Shown: positions 53,351-62,264, numbered from the stretch's first letter. The stretch is 64,000 nucleotides of DNA from Acuticoccus yangtzensis (GCF_001927245.1 NZ_MJUX01000001.1:806001-870000); one strand, 5' to 3'. Translations and numbers: made by a program. The notes: generated from the sequence alone by a model not told the origin.

Positions 53351-54415
53351 TCACGCCTTGGCGGCTTTCTTGATCCGCTCCAGCTGCATGTTGGCGAGGA
53401 AGGGCACCAGAGGATGCGTGCCCATCGCCACCATGGCGGGAACGTCCATTTTCGCCAGCGCCTCCGCCTGCTCGGGCGGAAGCTGACGCGCCGCGGCATA
53501 GGCGGCGGGGTTTTCCAGGAACGCGCGCCGCTCCGGGTCCTGATGCGCCAGCGCATGCAGCGCGCTCGTCAGCCCCACCAGCTCCGGCTTGATCGACGGA
53601 TAGTGCGCCTCGCGCGTATCCTTCTGCTCGGAAAACCAGCCGAAGGACGCATAATTGTGGTGCCACGAGGGCTCCATGGACACGATGTCCGGCACCCGCT
53701 CGCCGAGCGCCCCCGCGCCGCAGGCCCAGCAGCGCAGCTCGATGTTGCCGGTGTCGTCCAGCTCCGCCTCGTCGAAGCCGATCAGCGACTTCAGCTTGCC
53801 CTTGGCGAGCGTATCGAACAGCGCCTGGTCCCACTTCAGCTCGGGATTGGAATAGCGGTCCGTGCCCGGAAAGTGCGACATGCCGCCGGAGCAGATGACC
53901 GCCGTCCTGAGGCCCATCGCCGTCACCGCCCGCGCCACCGCCTGGCCGAACTGGTAGCACCGCTCCATCGGCGGTTGCGGCGGCAGGTAGGCGTTGACGT
54001 AGATCGGCAGCACCGGCGCCGTCAGGCCGATGTGCGTCAGCGGGATGCCGATGGCGTAGTCGATCTTCGCCGTGGACGAGAAGGCCGGGTCGAAGCCCTG
54101 CTTGTAGAGCTCGCGCACCAGCTCGAGACCGATTTCGCCCGGCACCTGCCAGTGGAAGTCGCGCCCCGCGAACTGCCCCTTCGCCTCACCGCCGACGTGG
54201 ATGGTGAAGGGGGGCGCCGCGTCGTGGAAGAACTGCTCGGCATGGTCGTTGGAGAAGATGATCCACAGGTCCGGGTCGAGAGCGCGCAGCTTCTCGCCAA
54301 TCTTGGCCGCCACCTCGCGGACGCGGATCACAGTGTCCTTGTCCTCGGTGTCGGGCATGGTGAAGAACTGGGGCGCATGGGGCAGCATGGCCCCGCCGAC
54401 GACGGTCGAATGCAT
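53351..54415 (-). CDS. Class III extradiol ring-cleavage dioxygenase (LigB-like with fused LigA-like tail)
   Basis: About 354 residues. Fe(II) ligands His13 (AMLPHAPQFF) and His58 (FSNDHAEQFF) are in place; the catalytic His is in VICSGGMSHFPG and the third ligand Glu in NIELRCWACGAGAL. From about residue 280 a LigA-like helical tail follows (RRAFLENPAAYAAARQLPPE and MGTHPLVPFLANM), so small and large subunits are fused, as in gallate-dioxygenase-type enzymes. ATG 54415 has GGAG upstream. It heads the leftward operon dioxygenase-ALDH-ggt. Substrate: a catechol, aminophenol or dihydroxypyridine. Confidence 0.92.
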   Translation of the reverse strand: MHSTVVGGAMLPHAPQFFTMPDTEDKDTVIRVREVAAKIGEKLRALDPDLWIIFSNDHAEQFFHDAAPPFTIHVGGEAKGQFAGRDFHWQVPGEIGLELVRELYKQGFDPAFSSTAKIDYAIGIPLTHIGLTAPVLPIYVNAYLPPQPPMERCYQFGQAVARAVTAMGLRTAVICSGGMSHFPGTDRYSNPELKWDQALFDTLAKGKLKSLIGFDEAELDDTGNIELRCWACGAGALGERVPDIVSMEPSWHHNYASFGWFSEQKDTREAHYPSIKPELVGLTSALHALAHQDPERRAFLENPAAYAAARQLPPEQAEALAKMDVPAMVAMGTHPLVPFLANMQLERIKKAAKA

Positions 54416-54522
54416 GGCTTTCTCCGGCAGATGAGAGGGCGGTGCGAAAGGGTCGGCGCACCGCGAACCGCAATCCATGGATGAAGCCTAGCCGCGCCGC
54501 CGCATGTCCGTTAGACGATGTT

Positions 54523-54551
54523 TTGACAAAAAGTATCGCTGAAACGACAAT
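54523..54551 (+). promoter_or_regulatory. Near-consensus sigma-70 promoter for the AraC gene
   Basis: TTGACA (54523-54528), 17-nt spacer, GACAAT (54546-54551). The transcription start is expected around 54558, which is exactly the first possible ATG of the AraC gene; that mRNA would be leaderless, or a later start is used. Confidence 0.6.
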
Positions 54552-54557
54552 CGCTCG

Positions 54558-55565
54558 ATGCCCGCCAAGCGCCTGCCCTCGCCCGCCAACACCACCGCTC
54601 GCTGCCCCCGGCCGGACCACGCGGCGGACGGCTCCGCGCCGGACAACACGCCGGACCATGCGGCGCACGCGTCGCAGCCGCGCCGCGACGGCACATGGAT
54701 GCGCCTCGAGGAGCCGGCCGCCGCCGCCCGCACCGCGCCCGGCGACCCGGCCGCCGCCGCGCCGCTCCTGGACCCGCCCGCGGAACGCCCCGTCGCCGCC
54801 TACGTGTTCGACCTGACGCGCGGCGGCGGACGCCCGGTCCACCAGCACGGGCGCGGCCAGTTCGTCTCTGTGGTGGAAGGGTCGATGGCGGTGTCGACGG
54901 ACGAGGGCACCTACGTCGTCCCCGCCCACCGCGCGCTGTGGCTTCCCGCGGGCACGGCGCATCGCACCCGGCATCTGTCGTCCACGCGCCTGCGCACGCT
55001 CTATGTCGACGGGGCCGCAGGGGCAGCCCTCCCCGCCCACGTCGCCTATGTCCACATGACACCGCTCATCGGCGCGCTGATCGACGCGGTGGTGGCGCTC
55101 CCCGCCGCCTACCCGCTGGGCGGACCGGAGGAGCGCATGATCGCCGTCCTCATCGACCAGATCGCCGCCGCCGAGGGCGTGCCGCTGCGCCTGCCCCTTC
55201 CCCGCGCGCCGGAGCTGCAACGGCTGGCCGAGGCGATCATGGCCGGCGAGGCCGAGGCGAGCGTGGGCGAGATCGCCAGCGCGCTCGCCCTCTCGGTGCG
55301 CACGCTGGAACGGCGCTTCAAGGCGCAAACGGGGATGACCCTGCGCGACTACCGCACCCAGGCGCGCCTCTTCCGCGCGGTGCAGCTTCTGGCGGCGGGG
55401 CAATCCGTCACCCGCACGGCCGAGGCGGTGGGGTTCGAGAGCCCCAGCACCTTCATCGCCCTCTTCAAGGCGACGTTGGGGGAGACCCCTGGCGTTTATC
55501 TTCGCGCCCGCCAGAGCGCGGCCCAGACCGCGACCCAGGCCCGGACCGCGCGCCGAGGCGCATGA
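54558..55565 (+). CDS. AraC family transcriptional regulator
   Basis: Up to 335 residues. N-terminal cupin-like sensor (VHQHGRGQFVSVVEGSMAV near residues 98-116, then VVPAHRALWLPAGTAHRT), C-terminal two-HTH AraC domain (VGEIASALALSVRTLERRFK and VTRTAEAVGFESPSTFIALF). The first 47 residues are low-complexity; an ATG at 54699 would remove them. It is divergent from the dioxygenase operon and its 3' end overlaps the MarR gene by 101 bp. Likely regulator of the dioxygenase-ALDH-ggt unit. Confidence 0.9.
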   Translation: MPAKRLPSPANTTARCPRPDHAADGSAPDNTPDHAAHASQPRRDGTWMRLEEPAAAARTAPGDPAAAAPLLDPPAERPVAAYVFDLTRGGGRPVHQHGRGQFVSVVEGSMAVSTDEGTYVVPAHRALWLPAGTAHRTRHLSSTRLRTLYVDGAAGAALPAHVAYVHMTPLIGALIDAVVALPAAYPLGGPEERMIAVLIDQIAAAEGVPLRLPLPRAPELQRLAEAIMAGEAEASVGEIASALALSVRTLERRFKAQTGMTLRDYRTQARLFRAVQLLAAGQSVTRTAEAVGFESPSTFIALFKATLGETPGVYLRARQSAAQTATQARTARRGA

Positions 55566-56028
55566 CCGCCCGCCCCAGCTCGTTGTTGTTCTCAACGATC
55601 TTGGTGGCGAGGCGGATGAACTCCTCCTTCTCGCCATCGTCCAGCGGCGCGAGCAATTCGCTCTGCACGAACTTCAGCCGCACGTTGGCGCGCTCCACCA
55701 GGCCGCGCCCGGCGTCGGTGATCCTCAATTCGCGCATCCGCCTGTCCCGCTGCGACGGTTCGCGCGTCAGAAGGCCGAGCTTGTCCAGCCGCGCCACCAC
55801 GTCCGCCCCGTTGGCGCGGTCGATCCCGAGTTCGGCCCCCAGCGCCGACTGGTCGATCCCCGGCCGCTCCAGCACCACCGTCAGCGCGCCGAGTTGCACC
55901 GGGGTCAGGTCCAGCCCCTCCATCTCGCGCAGGAAGATCGCCACCGAGATCTGATGCAGCCGCCGCACCAGGAAACCGGCGCGGCGCCACAGGGGCACGA
56001 TGGGCCCGTCATCCGACATATGTTCCAT
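55465..56028 (-). CDS. MarR family transcriptional regulator
   Basis: About 187 residues from ATG 56028 (a TTG at 56070 is the alternative). The winged-helix core reads LTPVQLGALTVVLERPGIDQ, then LGAELGIDRANGADVVARLD and EPSQRDRRMRELRITDAGR. MarR proteins of this layout (NicR, PicR) repress pyridine- or aromatic-acid degradation genes and release DNA on binding an intermediate. It is the last gene of the flavin monooxygenase/Mo-hydroxylase/amidohydrolase operon, pointing to autoregulated control of that operon. Confidence 0.9.
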   Translation of the reverse strand: MEHMSDDGPIVPLWRRAGFLVRRLHQISVAIFLREMEGLDLTPVQLGALTVVLERPGIDQSALGAELGIDRANGADVVARLDKLGLLTREPSQRDRRMRELRITDAGRGLVERANVRLKFVQSELLAPLDDGEKEEFIRLATKIVENNNELGRAVMRLGARSGPGSRSGPRSGGREDKRQGSPPTSP

Positions 56029-56071
56029 CCCATCGTGGTCCGGGGCGGTCGTGAGGGTGGTCTCCCTCAAC

Positions 56072-57076
56072 TCACTTCAGGCCGGTGAGCGCCTTGATGT
56101 TGCCCGAAAGGATCTTCTGCCGCACCTCGTCCGACACTTCCAGGCGGTCGATCACGGCCATCGTCTCACGGATGAACATGAACCCGTTTTCCGGATCGAA
56201 CGGGCAGTCCGACGCGAAGACGATGTTGTCCGCGCCGAAGAAGTCGAGCCCGCAGCGGGTGCCCGAGTCCGAGCCGAACAGCGCCGTGTCGGCATAGAAC
56301 CGCTTGAAATAGTCCACCGGCCGGTGCGGCATCGCCTCCAGCAGCGCCTCATAGTCCTCGTCGTCGGTGCGGCTGCCGAGCTGGTCCCAGCCGGGGCCGA
56401 CGCGCCCTTCGAAGAACGGGATCATCGCCCCCATGTGGTGGGTGATGACCTTGAGGTTCGGCAGCTTGTCGAACATGCCGGAGAAGACCATGCGCGACAT
56501 CGCGGCGCTGGTCTCGTAAGGCCAGCCGAAGGTCCACCAGATCTCGTATTTGGATTTGTCTTCCGACTTGTAGTCCGCGAAGCCCGGCCCGCGGCAGGGG
56601 TGCAGCCACACCGGCTTGTCGTGTTTCGCCACCGCCTCGAAGATCGGGAAGAAGGCCGCCTCGTCCAGCGGGCGGCCGTTCACGTTGGTGTGGATCTGCA
56701 CACCCACCGCGCCCAGCTCGCCGATCGCCCGGTTCACCTCCGCCACCGCCGCCTCGGGGTTGTTCATCGGCAGCGACGCGGCGAAGGCGGGAAACTCGTC
56801 CGGGTACTTCGCCACCAGCTCGGCCAGGCCGTCGTTGCCGATGCGCGCCAGCTCCGGGCTGTCCTGCGGCGAGGCGACGAACTCCACCGGCGGCATCGAG
56901 TTGGTGAGGATCTGCTGATAATCCGCGAACGAGCCGACCATCTTGCGGCGCGCTTCGAGGTCCCACAGCGTCGGCAGGTTCAGCCAGCGCTTGATGCTGC
57001 CTTTGTTGGAGACGAGCTCCTGCATCCTGGCGAAGTAGGCCGGGGGGAAGAAGTGGGTGAAGGCGTCAAGATGCAT
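56072..57076 (-). CDS. Amidohydrolase-2 family enzyme, ACMSD-like decarboxylase or hydrolase
   Basis: About 334 residues of the metal-dependent amidohydrolase-2 family (ACMSD, gamma-resorcylate and 5-carboxyvanillate decarboxylases). The first metal motif, usually HxH, reads DAFTH (residues 4-8), so Phe6 replaces the first His and His8 is kept. The others are VWLHPCRGPG, VITHHMGAMIPFFEGR and VFASDCPFDPENG with the catalytic Asp. The ATG at 57076 has GGAG upstream and lies inside the end of the 2Fe-2S gene. In a picolinate-type pathway such an enzyme removes a ring carboxylate. Confidence 0.9.
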   Translation of the reverse strand: MHLDAFTHFFPPAYFARMQELVSNKGSIKRWLNLPTLWDLEARRKMVGSFADYQQILTNSMPPVEFVASPQDSPELARIGNDGLAELVAKYPDEFPAFAASLPMNNPEAAVAEVNRAIGELGAVGVQIHTNVNGRPLDEAAFFPIFEAVAKHDKPVWLHPCRGPGFADYKSEDKSKYEIWWTFGWPYETSAAMSRMVFSGMFDKLPNLKVITHHMGAMIPFFEGRVGPGWDQLGSRTDDEDYEALLEAMPHRPVDYFKRFYADTALFGSDSGTRCGLDFFGADNIVFASDCPFDPENGFMFIRETMAVIDRLEVSDEVRQKILSGNIKALTGLK

Positions 57077-57599
57077 CGGAAGCTCCAGCGGCAGTGGCCG
57101 CGACGTGAGGTGCGGCAGCGGCCGCGTCTGAAGATGGGTTGAGGGCAGCGCCCGCCGCGGCGATCGCGGCGACGATGGGCGCATAGCCGGTGCAGCGGCA
57201 GATCTGCCCGGCCAGCTCCTTGCGGATCGTCGCCGGGGCCGCCGCGCCGTGGCGGGCGATGATGTCGCGCGCGGAAATCATCATCGCCGGGGTGCAGAAG
57301 CCGCACTGCAGCGCGTGCTTGTCGTGGAACTGGCGGCGCAGCTCGGCCATCACCGGGTCGTCCACCAGCCCCTCGGCGGTGGTGACGGCGCGGCCCTCGC
57401 ACATCGCGGCGAGCACGATGCAGGAGCGCGCAGGCTCCCCGTCGACGAGCACGGTGCAGGCGCCGCACGCCCCGTGCTCGCAGCCGACATGGGTGCCGGT
57501 CAGGCCATGCCCCTCGCGCACCAGGTCCGCGAGGCTGGTCCGGTCCTCGACGCGCTGGCTGACCGGCGCGCCGTTGAGGGTGAAACTGAGGTCGATCAC
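57066..57599 (-). CDS. 2Fe-2S subunit of a CoxS-type molybdenum hydroxylase
   Basis: About 177 residues. First cluster CEHGACGACTVLVDG with the fourth Cys in ARSCIVL; second cluster CGFCTPAMMI and GQICRCTGYAPIV. All eight cysteines are in place. After about residue 155 an Ala-rich tail extends the usual length. GTG 57599 overlaps the FAD-subunit stop by 4 bp, and its 3' end overlaps the amidohydrolase start. No signal peptide, so the enzyme is cytoplasmic. Confidence 0.95.
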   Translation of the reverse strand: MIDLSFTLNGAPVSQRVEDRTSLADLVREGHGLTGTHVGCEHGACGACTVLVDGEPARSCIVLAAMCEGRAVTTAEGLVDDPVMAELRRQFHDKHALQCGFCTPAMMISARDIIARHGAAAPATIRKELAGQICRCTGYAPIVAAIAAAGAALNPSSDAAAAAPHVAATAAGASDAS

Positions 57600-58405
57600 G
57601 CGCAAACCTCCCGCGCGGCGTTGAGGATGGTGGCGAGGTGGCAGCGGGCGCGGTAGGCGTCCGCGTCGGGGTCGGCCATGGCGATGTCGGCCCGCGCCGC
57701 CGCCGCGACGTCGCCGCCCGACGCCACCGCCTCGGCGACGGACGGCAGCAGCACCGCGTGCGACCCCGTGGCGCCGAGGGCGGCGCGCACACCGTCCGGC
57801 CGCTTCACCACCACGGCGATGGATTCGGCGAACGCGCCGGTCTTCCTCGCGTGCTTGGCGTGGCCCCAGCGCGTCCCCTCCTGCAACACCGGCACGGTGA
57901 TGGAGCGGATCAGCTCCCCCGGCTCCAGCACCGTGGAATAAGCCCCGTCGGCGAAGTCCTCCGCCGCCACCTGCCGCGCGCCGCCCGCCGACACGATGTC
58001 GTAGGTGGCCCCCAGCGCGATCAGCACCGGGCACCAGTCCGCGGCGGGGTCGGAGAGCGCCAGGCTGCCGCCGATCGTCCCGCGGTTGCGCACCGCGCGG
58101 TAGGCGATGCGCCCGGCCACACGCCGCATCAGCCCGCGCGACGGGTCCGGCACCTTGCCGTCCTCGATCATCGCGTGCGTCGTCGCCGCGCCGAACACCA
58201 CCGCGCCGTCCGCCTCGCGCGCGCCGCACAGCTCGGGAATGCGGGTGACGTCCACCAGCGTCTCGGCCCCGGCGAGGCGCAGGCCGAGAAGCACCAGAAG
58301 CGACTGGCCGCCGGCGATGGGCATGGCGTCATCGTCGGCGCCCAGCCGGGACAGCGCGTCGGCAAGACCGTCCGGCCGGGCGAAGGCGAAGGGGGCGGGC
58401 CTCAT
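57596..58405 (-). CDS. FAD-binding subunit of a CoxM-type molybdenum hydroxylase
   Basis: A 269-residue subunit. FAD-site blocks AGGQSLLVLLGLRLAG (residues 31-46) and RNRGTIGGSLALSDPAADW near 107-125 are typical of CoxM/NdhA/xanthine dehydrogenase medium subunits; AKHARKTGAFAESIAVV follows. ATG 58405 overlaps the large-subunit stop by 4 bp. It carries electrons from the iron-sulfur clusters towards NAD or another acceptor. Confidence 0.95.
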   Translation of the reverse strand: MRPAPFAFARPDGLADALSRLGADDDAMPIAGGQSLLVLLGLRLAGAETLVDVTRIPELCGAREADGAVVFGAATTHAMIEDGKVPDPSRGLMRRVAGRIAYRAVRNRGTIGGSLALSDPAADWCPVLIALGATYDIVSAGGARQVAAEDFADGAYSTVLEPGELIRSITVPVLQEGTRWGHAKHARKTGAFAESIAVVVKRPDGVRAALGATGSHAVLLPSVAEAVASGGDVAAAARADIAMADPDADAYRARCHLATILNAAREVCA

Positions 58406-60759
58406 CGTGCGCCCTCGCCATCTGCCGCCGCCACGGCGTCCGACACCCGGCGCGGCGTGAAGGGCGTCTCCAAAAACTGCGCGCGGCTCTGGCGGAACGC
58501 GTCGGCCAGCGCATTGCCCACCGCGGCAGGCGGGGCGATCGCGCCGCCCTCACCCATCCCCTTCACGCCGTATTCCGTCACCCTTGCGGGCGTCACCAGA
58601 TGGCCGATGCGGATGTCCGGGATCTCGCTGGCGCACGGCACCATGTAGTCCCCGAAGGTCGTCGCCAGAGGCTGGCCCAGTTCGGGGTCGAACGGGATTT
58701 CCTCATAAAGCGCGGTGCCGATGCCCTGCGCCACGCCGCCGACGATCTGCCCGTCGACGATGAGCGGATTGATCACCGTGCCGCAGTCCTCCGCCACCAC
58801 GTAGTCGAGAAGATCCACCGCCCCGGTCAGCGGCTCCACCGCCACGACCACAGCGTGGGCCCCATAAGAAAACACCCCGGCCGAATCCGCCGGCTCGTAC
58901 GACACCGTCGTCTCCAGCAGCGCATCCTCGCCTTCCGGCAAAAATTCCGGCCGCAGCGTCGCCGCGCGGGCGACTTCCGCAAGGCTCACCGAGCCCGCGG
59001 GGCCGACGATCTCGCCCGCCTCGATGCGCACATCGTCCGCGCTCACCTGCAGCAGCGCCGCGCCGATGCGCCGCGCCTTCGCCGCCACCTCGCGGCACCC
59101 CTTGGCCACCGCGCCGCCGGAAAAGACGATGCTGCGCGACGCGAAGGTGCCGAACCCAAACGGCGTCGTCGCCGTGTCGCCGTAGCGCACGTTGATCGCG
59201 TCCGGGTGCAGCCCCAGCTCGGTCGCGGCGATCTGCGACAACGTCGTCTCCAGCCCCTGGCCGTGGTTCTGGATGCCCACCGCGATGTCCACCGTGCCAT
59301 CGGGATGCATGCGCACATTGGCCGACTCGTGGCCCGGCACCACGCGCGCCTTGCGCTTCATCCATTCGGACGTGCCGTGCCCGCTCTGCTCGGTATAGAC
59401 GGCGATGCCGAGGCCGATCACCCGCCCGTCCGCCTCGCCCGCCTTCTGCCGCGCGCGAACCTTGTCCACGCCGATCATCTCGCACGCCATATCCAGCGCC
59501 GCCGGATAATGGCCGGTGTCGAGCGACAGTCCGCCGACGGTCCTCATGGGCAGATCCGCTTCGGTGATGAGGTTGCGGCGGCGGATCTCGATCGGGTCCA
59601 TGCCCAGCTCGGCCGCCAGTTCGTCCACCATTCGCTCGATGGCGAAGCACGCGCCCGGCCGCGCCACACCGCGGTACGGCCCCATCGGCGCCTTGTTGGT
59701 GGCGACGGTATAGGTCTGAAGGTTCAGCGCCCGCGCCTTGTACGGCCCCGTCAGGTTGCGCGCCGCCATGGAGGCTTCCATGAACGCCCCGGTCGGCCAC
59801 AGCGCATAGGCACCGGCGTCGATATAGACGTCGCCCGACATGCCGATAATGGTGCCGTCCGCCTCCGCATGCAGCGCGATCTCGTAGGTGTGCTCGCGCG
59901 CGTGGAGCGAGGCGATGAGGTGCTCGCGCCGGTCCTCGATCCACCGCAGCGGCTGGCCCGTCTTCAGCGCCATGGCGCAAACGGCGATCTCTTCGGGCGT
60001 CAGCCGGTTCTTGCCGCCGAAGCCTCCGCCGACATCCGGCGCGATGACGCGGATCCTGTTCTCGGCCAGCCCCAGCACCTCGGCGAGCCCCCGCCGCATG
60101 ACGTGCGCGCCCTGGGTCGACAGGTGAACGATCAGTTCGCCATAGCGCCGGTCATAGTGGGCGACGACGCCGCGCCCCTCCAAGGACACGGTCGCCTGGC
60201 GGTTCATCTTCAGCCGCCGCCGCACGACCACCGGGGCGGCGGCCAGCGCGTCCTGGTCACCGGCGATCACCGGGGCGGCGATGAAGGCGTTGTCGGCCCA
60301 CGCCTCGTGCAGGCGCGGCGCGTCCGGGGCGAGGGCGGCCACCGCGTCGGTGACGGCGCCCAGCTCCTCGGTCTCCACCAGCACCTCTGCGGCGATGTCC
60401 TCCGCCTCGGCCCGCGTCGCGGCGATCACCGCCGCAACGGGCTGGCCGACGAAGCGCACTTTGTCTCCCGCCAGCGGCGGATAGAGCGAGGTGCGGAACT
60501 CGGCGATCTCCGGCCCGGCGACGAGGTCGTTCAGCGGCCCCAGATCGGCCAGCGTGAAGACGTCCGCGCCCTCCGGCTTCGTGACCCCGAGAAGCCGTCC
60601 GTGGGCGACGTCCGAGCGCACGAAGGCGACGTCCTTCAGGCCGGGGAGGCGCACGTCGGCGACGTAGCGGCCCGCGGCATAGAGGAAGCGCTCGTCCTCC
60701 TTGCGCTTCAGGCGCGCGCCGATCCAGCCCGGCGCGCCGTCAGAGGTGGGCGAGGCCAT
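58402..60759 (-). CDS. Molybdopterin-binding large subunit of a CoxL-type hydroxylase
   Basis: A 785-residue catalytic subunit. GARLKRKEDERFLYAAGRYV at the start, VAPDVGGGFGGKNRLTPEE-type Mo-cofactor loop near residue 240, PYRGVARPGACFAIERMVDE, and KGMGEGGAIAPPAAVGNAL with the catalytic Glu near the end. The active-site loop is PYRGVARP, not the AYRCSFR of true CO dehydrogenase, so it is an aldehyde- or N-heterocycle-hydroxylating member. ATG 60759 lies 4 nt after the monooxygenase stop. It would insert a water-derived OH next to a ring nitrogen or oxidise an aldehyde. Confidence 0.95.
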   Translation of the reverse strand: MASPTSDGAPGWIGARLKRKEDERFLYAAGRYVADVRLPGLKDVAFVRSDVAHGRLLGVTKPEGADVFTLADLGPLNDLVAGPEIAEFRTSLYPPLAGDKVRFVGQPVAAVIAATRAEAEDIAAEVLVETEELGAVTDAVAALAPDAPRLHEAWADNAFIAAPVIAGDQDALAAAPVVVRRRLKMNRQATVSLEGRGVVAHYDRRYGELIVHLSTQGAHVMRRGLAEVLGLAENRIRVIAPDVGGGFGGKNRLTPEEIAVCAMALKTGQPLRWIEDRREHLIASLHAREHTYEIALHAEADGTIIGMSGDVYIDAGAYALWPTGAFMEASMAARNLTGPYKARALNLQTYTVATNKAPMGPYRGVARPGACFAIERMVDELAAELGMDPIEIRRRNLITEADLPMRTVGGLSLDTGHYPAALDMACEMIGVDKVRARQKAGEADGRVIGLGIAVYTEQSGHGTSEWMKRKARVVPGHESANVRMHPDGTVDIAVGIQNHGQGLETTLSQIAATELGLHPDAINVRYGDTATTPFGFGTFASRSIVFSGGAVAKGCREVAAKARRIGAALLQVSADDVRIEAGEIVGPAGSVSLAEVARAATLRPEFLPEGEDALLETTVSYEPADSAGVFSYGAHAVVVAVEPLTGAVDLLDYVVAEDCGTVINPLIVDGQIVGGVAQGIGTALYEEIPFDPELGQPLATTFGDYMVPCASEIPDIRIGHLVTPARVTEYGVKGMGEGGAIAPPAAVGNALADAFRQSRAQFLETPFTPRRVSDAVAAADGEGAR

Positions 60760-60763
60760 CGGA

Positions 60764-61984
60764 CTATTCGACCGCGTTGGCGATCGCGAGGCTGTCGATC
60801 AGCGAGGACCGCTTCAGGAAGGCCCTGTGGCGCTCCGGGTCCTCCGCCGTGGCGCGCAGATTGTCGAGGTGGGCGCGGCGCTTTTCCGGATCACGCTCCT
60901 CCAGCGCCTTCTTGTTGGCGATCGACTGGGCCTGCACGAAGTCCACCTGCGCCTTGCGCCGCTGGCGGGTATAGCGGTCCAGCAGCGGATCCGCCTCGGC
61001 CCCGTCGAACCAGATCGCGCCGAGCTTCTCGGCCAGATTCACCGCGTCGTGGATGCCGCCGTTCATGCCCATCCCGCCGATGGGATTGTTGACGTGGGCG
61101 CTGTCCCCCGCCAGCAGCACGCGGCCCTTGTTGAAGGTCTCCGCCACGCGCTGATGCACCTTGTAGAGCGCGTGATAGGCGATCTCGTAGGGCGTATCCT
61201 TCGGGTGAAGGCGTTGCAGCCGCTCCTGCACACCGGCCTCGGAGACCGCCGTCTCGTCCGGCTCCTCCGGCGGCACGGGGAAGATGCCGCGCCACACGCC
61301 GATCTCGTCGTCGCCCTTCACCTTGAAGAGGTTCAGCCACTCGTCCGGGTCGGAGAAATAGTTGCGGGTGCAATAGCCCGCCTCGGCCTTCAGGAAGTCG
61401 AAGGGCGTGCCGATCTTGATGAAGCGTTCGCCCCAGGTGAAGCCCTCGAACTCGATCCCGGCGAGCTTCCTCACCGTGGACGATGCGCCGTCGGTGCCGA
61501 TCACGTAGGAGGCGCGCATCGTCTCCGTCTCCCCGGCGGCGTTCGCCAGGGTCAGCATCACGTGGTCGCCCTTCTGGTCGATGCCGGTGAGGCGGGTGGA
61601 GAAGCGCACGTCCGCGTCGTCGTCCGCCATCTTCTTCACGGCGGCACGGACGAGCTTGTACTGCTCCCACTGGAGGACGAACGGGTAGTCCACCTCCCCT
61701 TCCAGCATCGAGATGTCGAAGCAGGCGACGAGTTCGCCCGTCTGGCGCTCGCGGAAATGGAACAGCGGCGACAGGAGGCCGGTCTCCCACGCGTCGTCCT
61801 TCAGGCCGAGGTCGGCCAGCATTTCGACGGTGGGCGGGTGAACGGTGGCGGCGCGCTGGTCGATGACCGGCCCGGCCTCCGCTTCGATGAGGGTGACGGG
61901 GATGCCCTTCTTGGCGAGCGCCAGTGTCATCACGGCGCCGACGGGTCCTGCCCCGACGACGACGATGCGGTCCTTCACAGTCAC
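60764..61984 (-). CDS. FAD-dependent aromatic monooxygenase (UbiH/PheA family)
   Basis: A 406-residue class A flavoprotein hydroxylase. Dinucleotide fold VVVGAGPVGAVMTLAL (GxGxxG at residues 11-16), DG motif YVIGTDGASSTVRKL near 160, and GD motif VLLAGDSAHVNNPIGGMGMN near 285 are intact. The GTG start at 61984 has GGAG 5 nt upstream. It is the first gene of the leftward operon with the Mo hydroxylase, amidohydrolase and MarR genes, so ring hydroxylation is its likely role. Confidence 0.94.
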   Translation of the reverse strand: MTVKDRIVVVGAGPVGAVMTLALAKKGIPVTLIEAEAGPVIDQRAATVHPPTVEMLADLGLKDDAWETGLLSPLFHFRERQTGELVACFDISMLEGEVDYPFVLQWEQYKLVRAAVKKMADDDADVRFSTRLTGIDQKGDHVMLTLANAAGETETMRASYVIGTDGASSTVRKLAGIEFEGFTWGERFIKIGTPFDFLKAEAGYCTRNYFSDPDEWLNLFKVKGDDEIGVWRGIFPVPPEEPDETAVSEAGVQERLQRLHPKDTPYEIAYHALYKVHQRVAETFNKGRVLLAGDSAHVNNPIGGMGMNGGIHDAVNLAEKLGAIWFDGAEADPLLDRYTRQRRKAQVDFVQAQSIANKKALEERDPEKRRAHLDNLRATAEDPERHRAFLKRSSLIDSLAIANAVE

Positions 61985-62050
61985 GGTAACTCCGTATCCG
62001 GCTATGCGCGGCGAGCGGCGCTCACGGTGAGCGGGGCCGCGTCTCTATTT

Positions 62051-62061
62051 CGTCAGTGTAC
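62051..62061 (+). promoter_or_regulatory. Regulator-site candidate, copy 1 (CGTCAGTGTAC)
   Basis: Part of TCAGT-GT-ACTGA, itself an inverted repeat, located 67 bp before the monooxygenase GTG. The same 11-mer in opposite orientation is at 62265-62275. Confidence 0.5.
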
Positions 62062-62264
62062 TGATGAATTGGCCGACTGCAATCGCGGATCGGCCATGCA
62101 TTTACGGACGAAGCGGCGATCAACGCGCTATATCGCACATTTTTCGGCATTATTCGGACACACCGGCGCTCATCCGTGCAAAAATTGATCAGAGTGCCCG
62201 AAATTTGAATGTCCAAACTTTGATCTTGCTCAATTTTCCGCCGTTGACGGCCTCAGATTAGTTT

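Noticed and set aside
58402-60759. Carbon monoxide dehydrogenase large subunit
   Set aside because: The AYRCSFR loop of form I CO dehydrogenase is absent; the corresponding loop is PYRGVARP.
58600-61092. Rightward open frame opposite the Mo hydroxylase large subunit
   Set aside because: Antisense composition only; the leftward frame contains all CoxL motifs.
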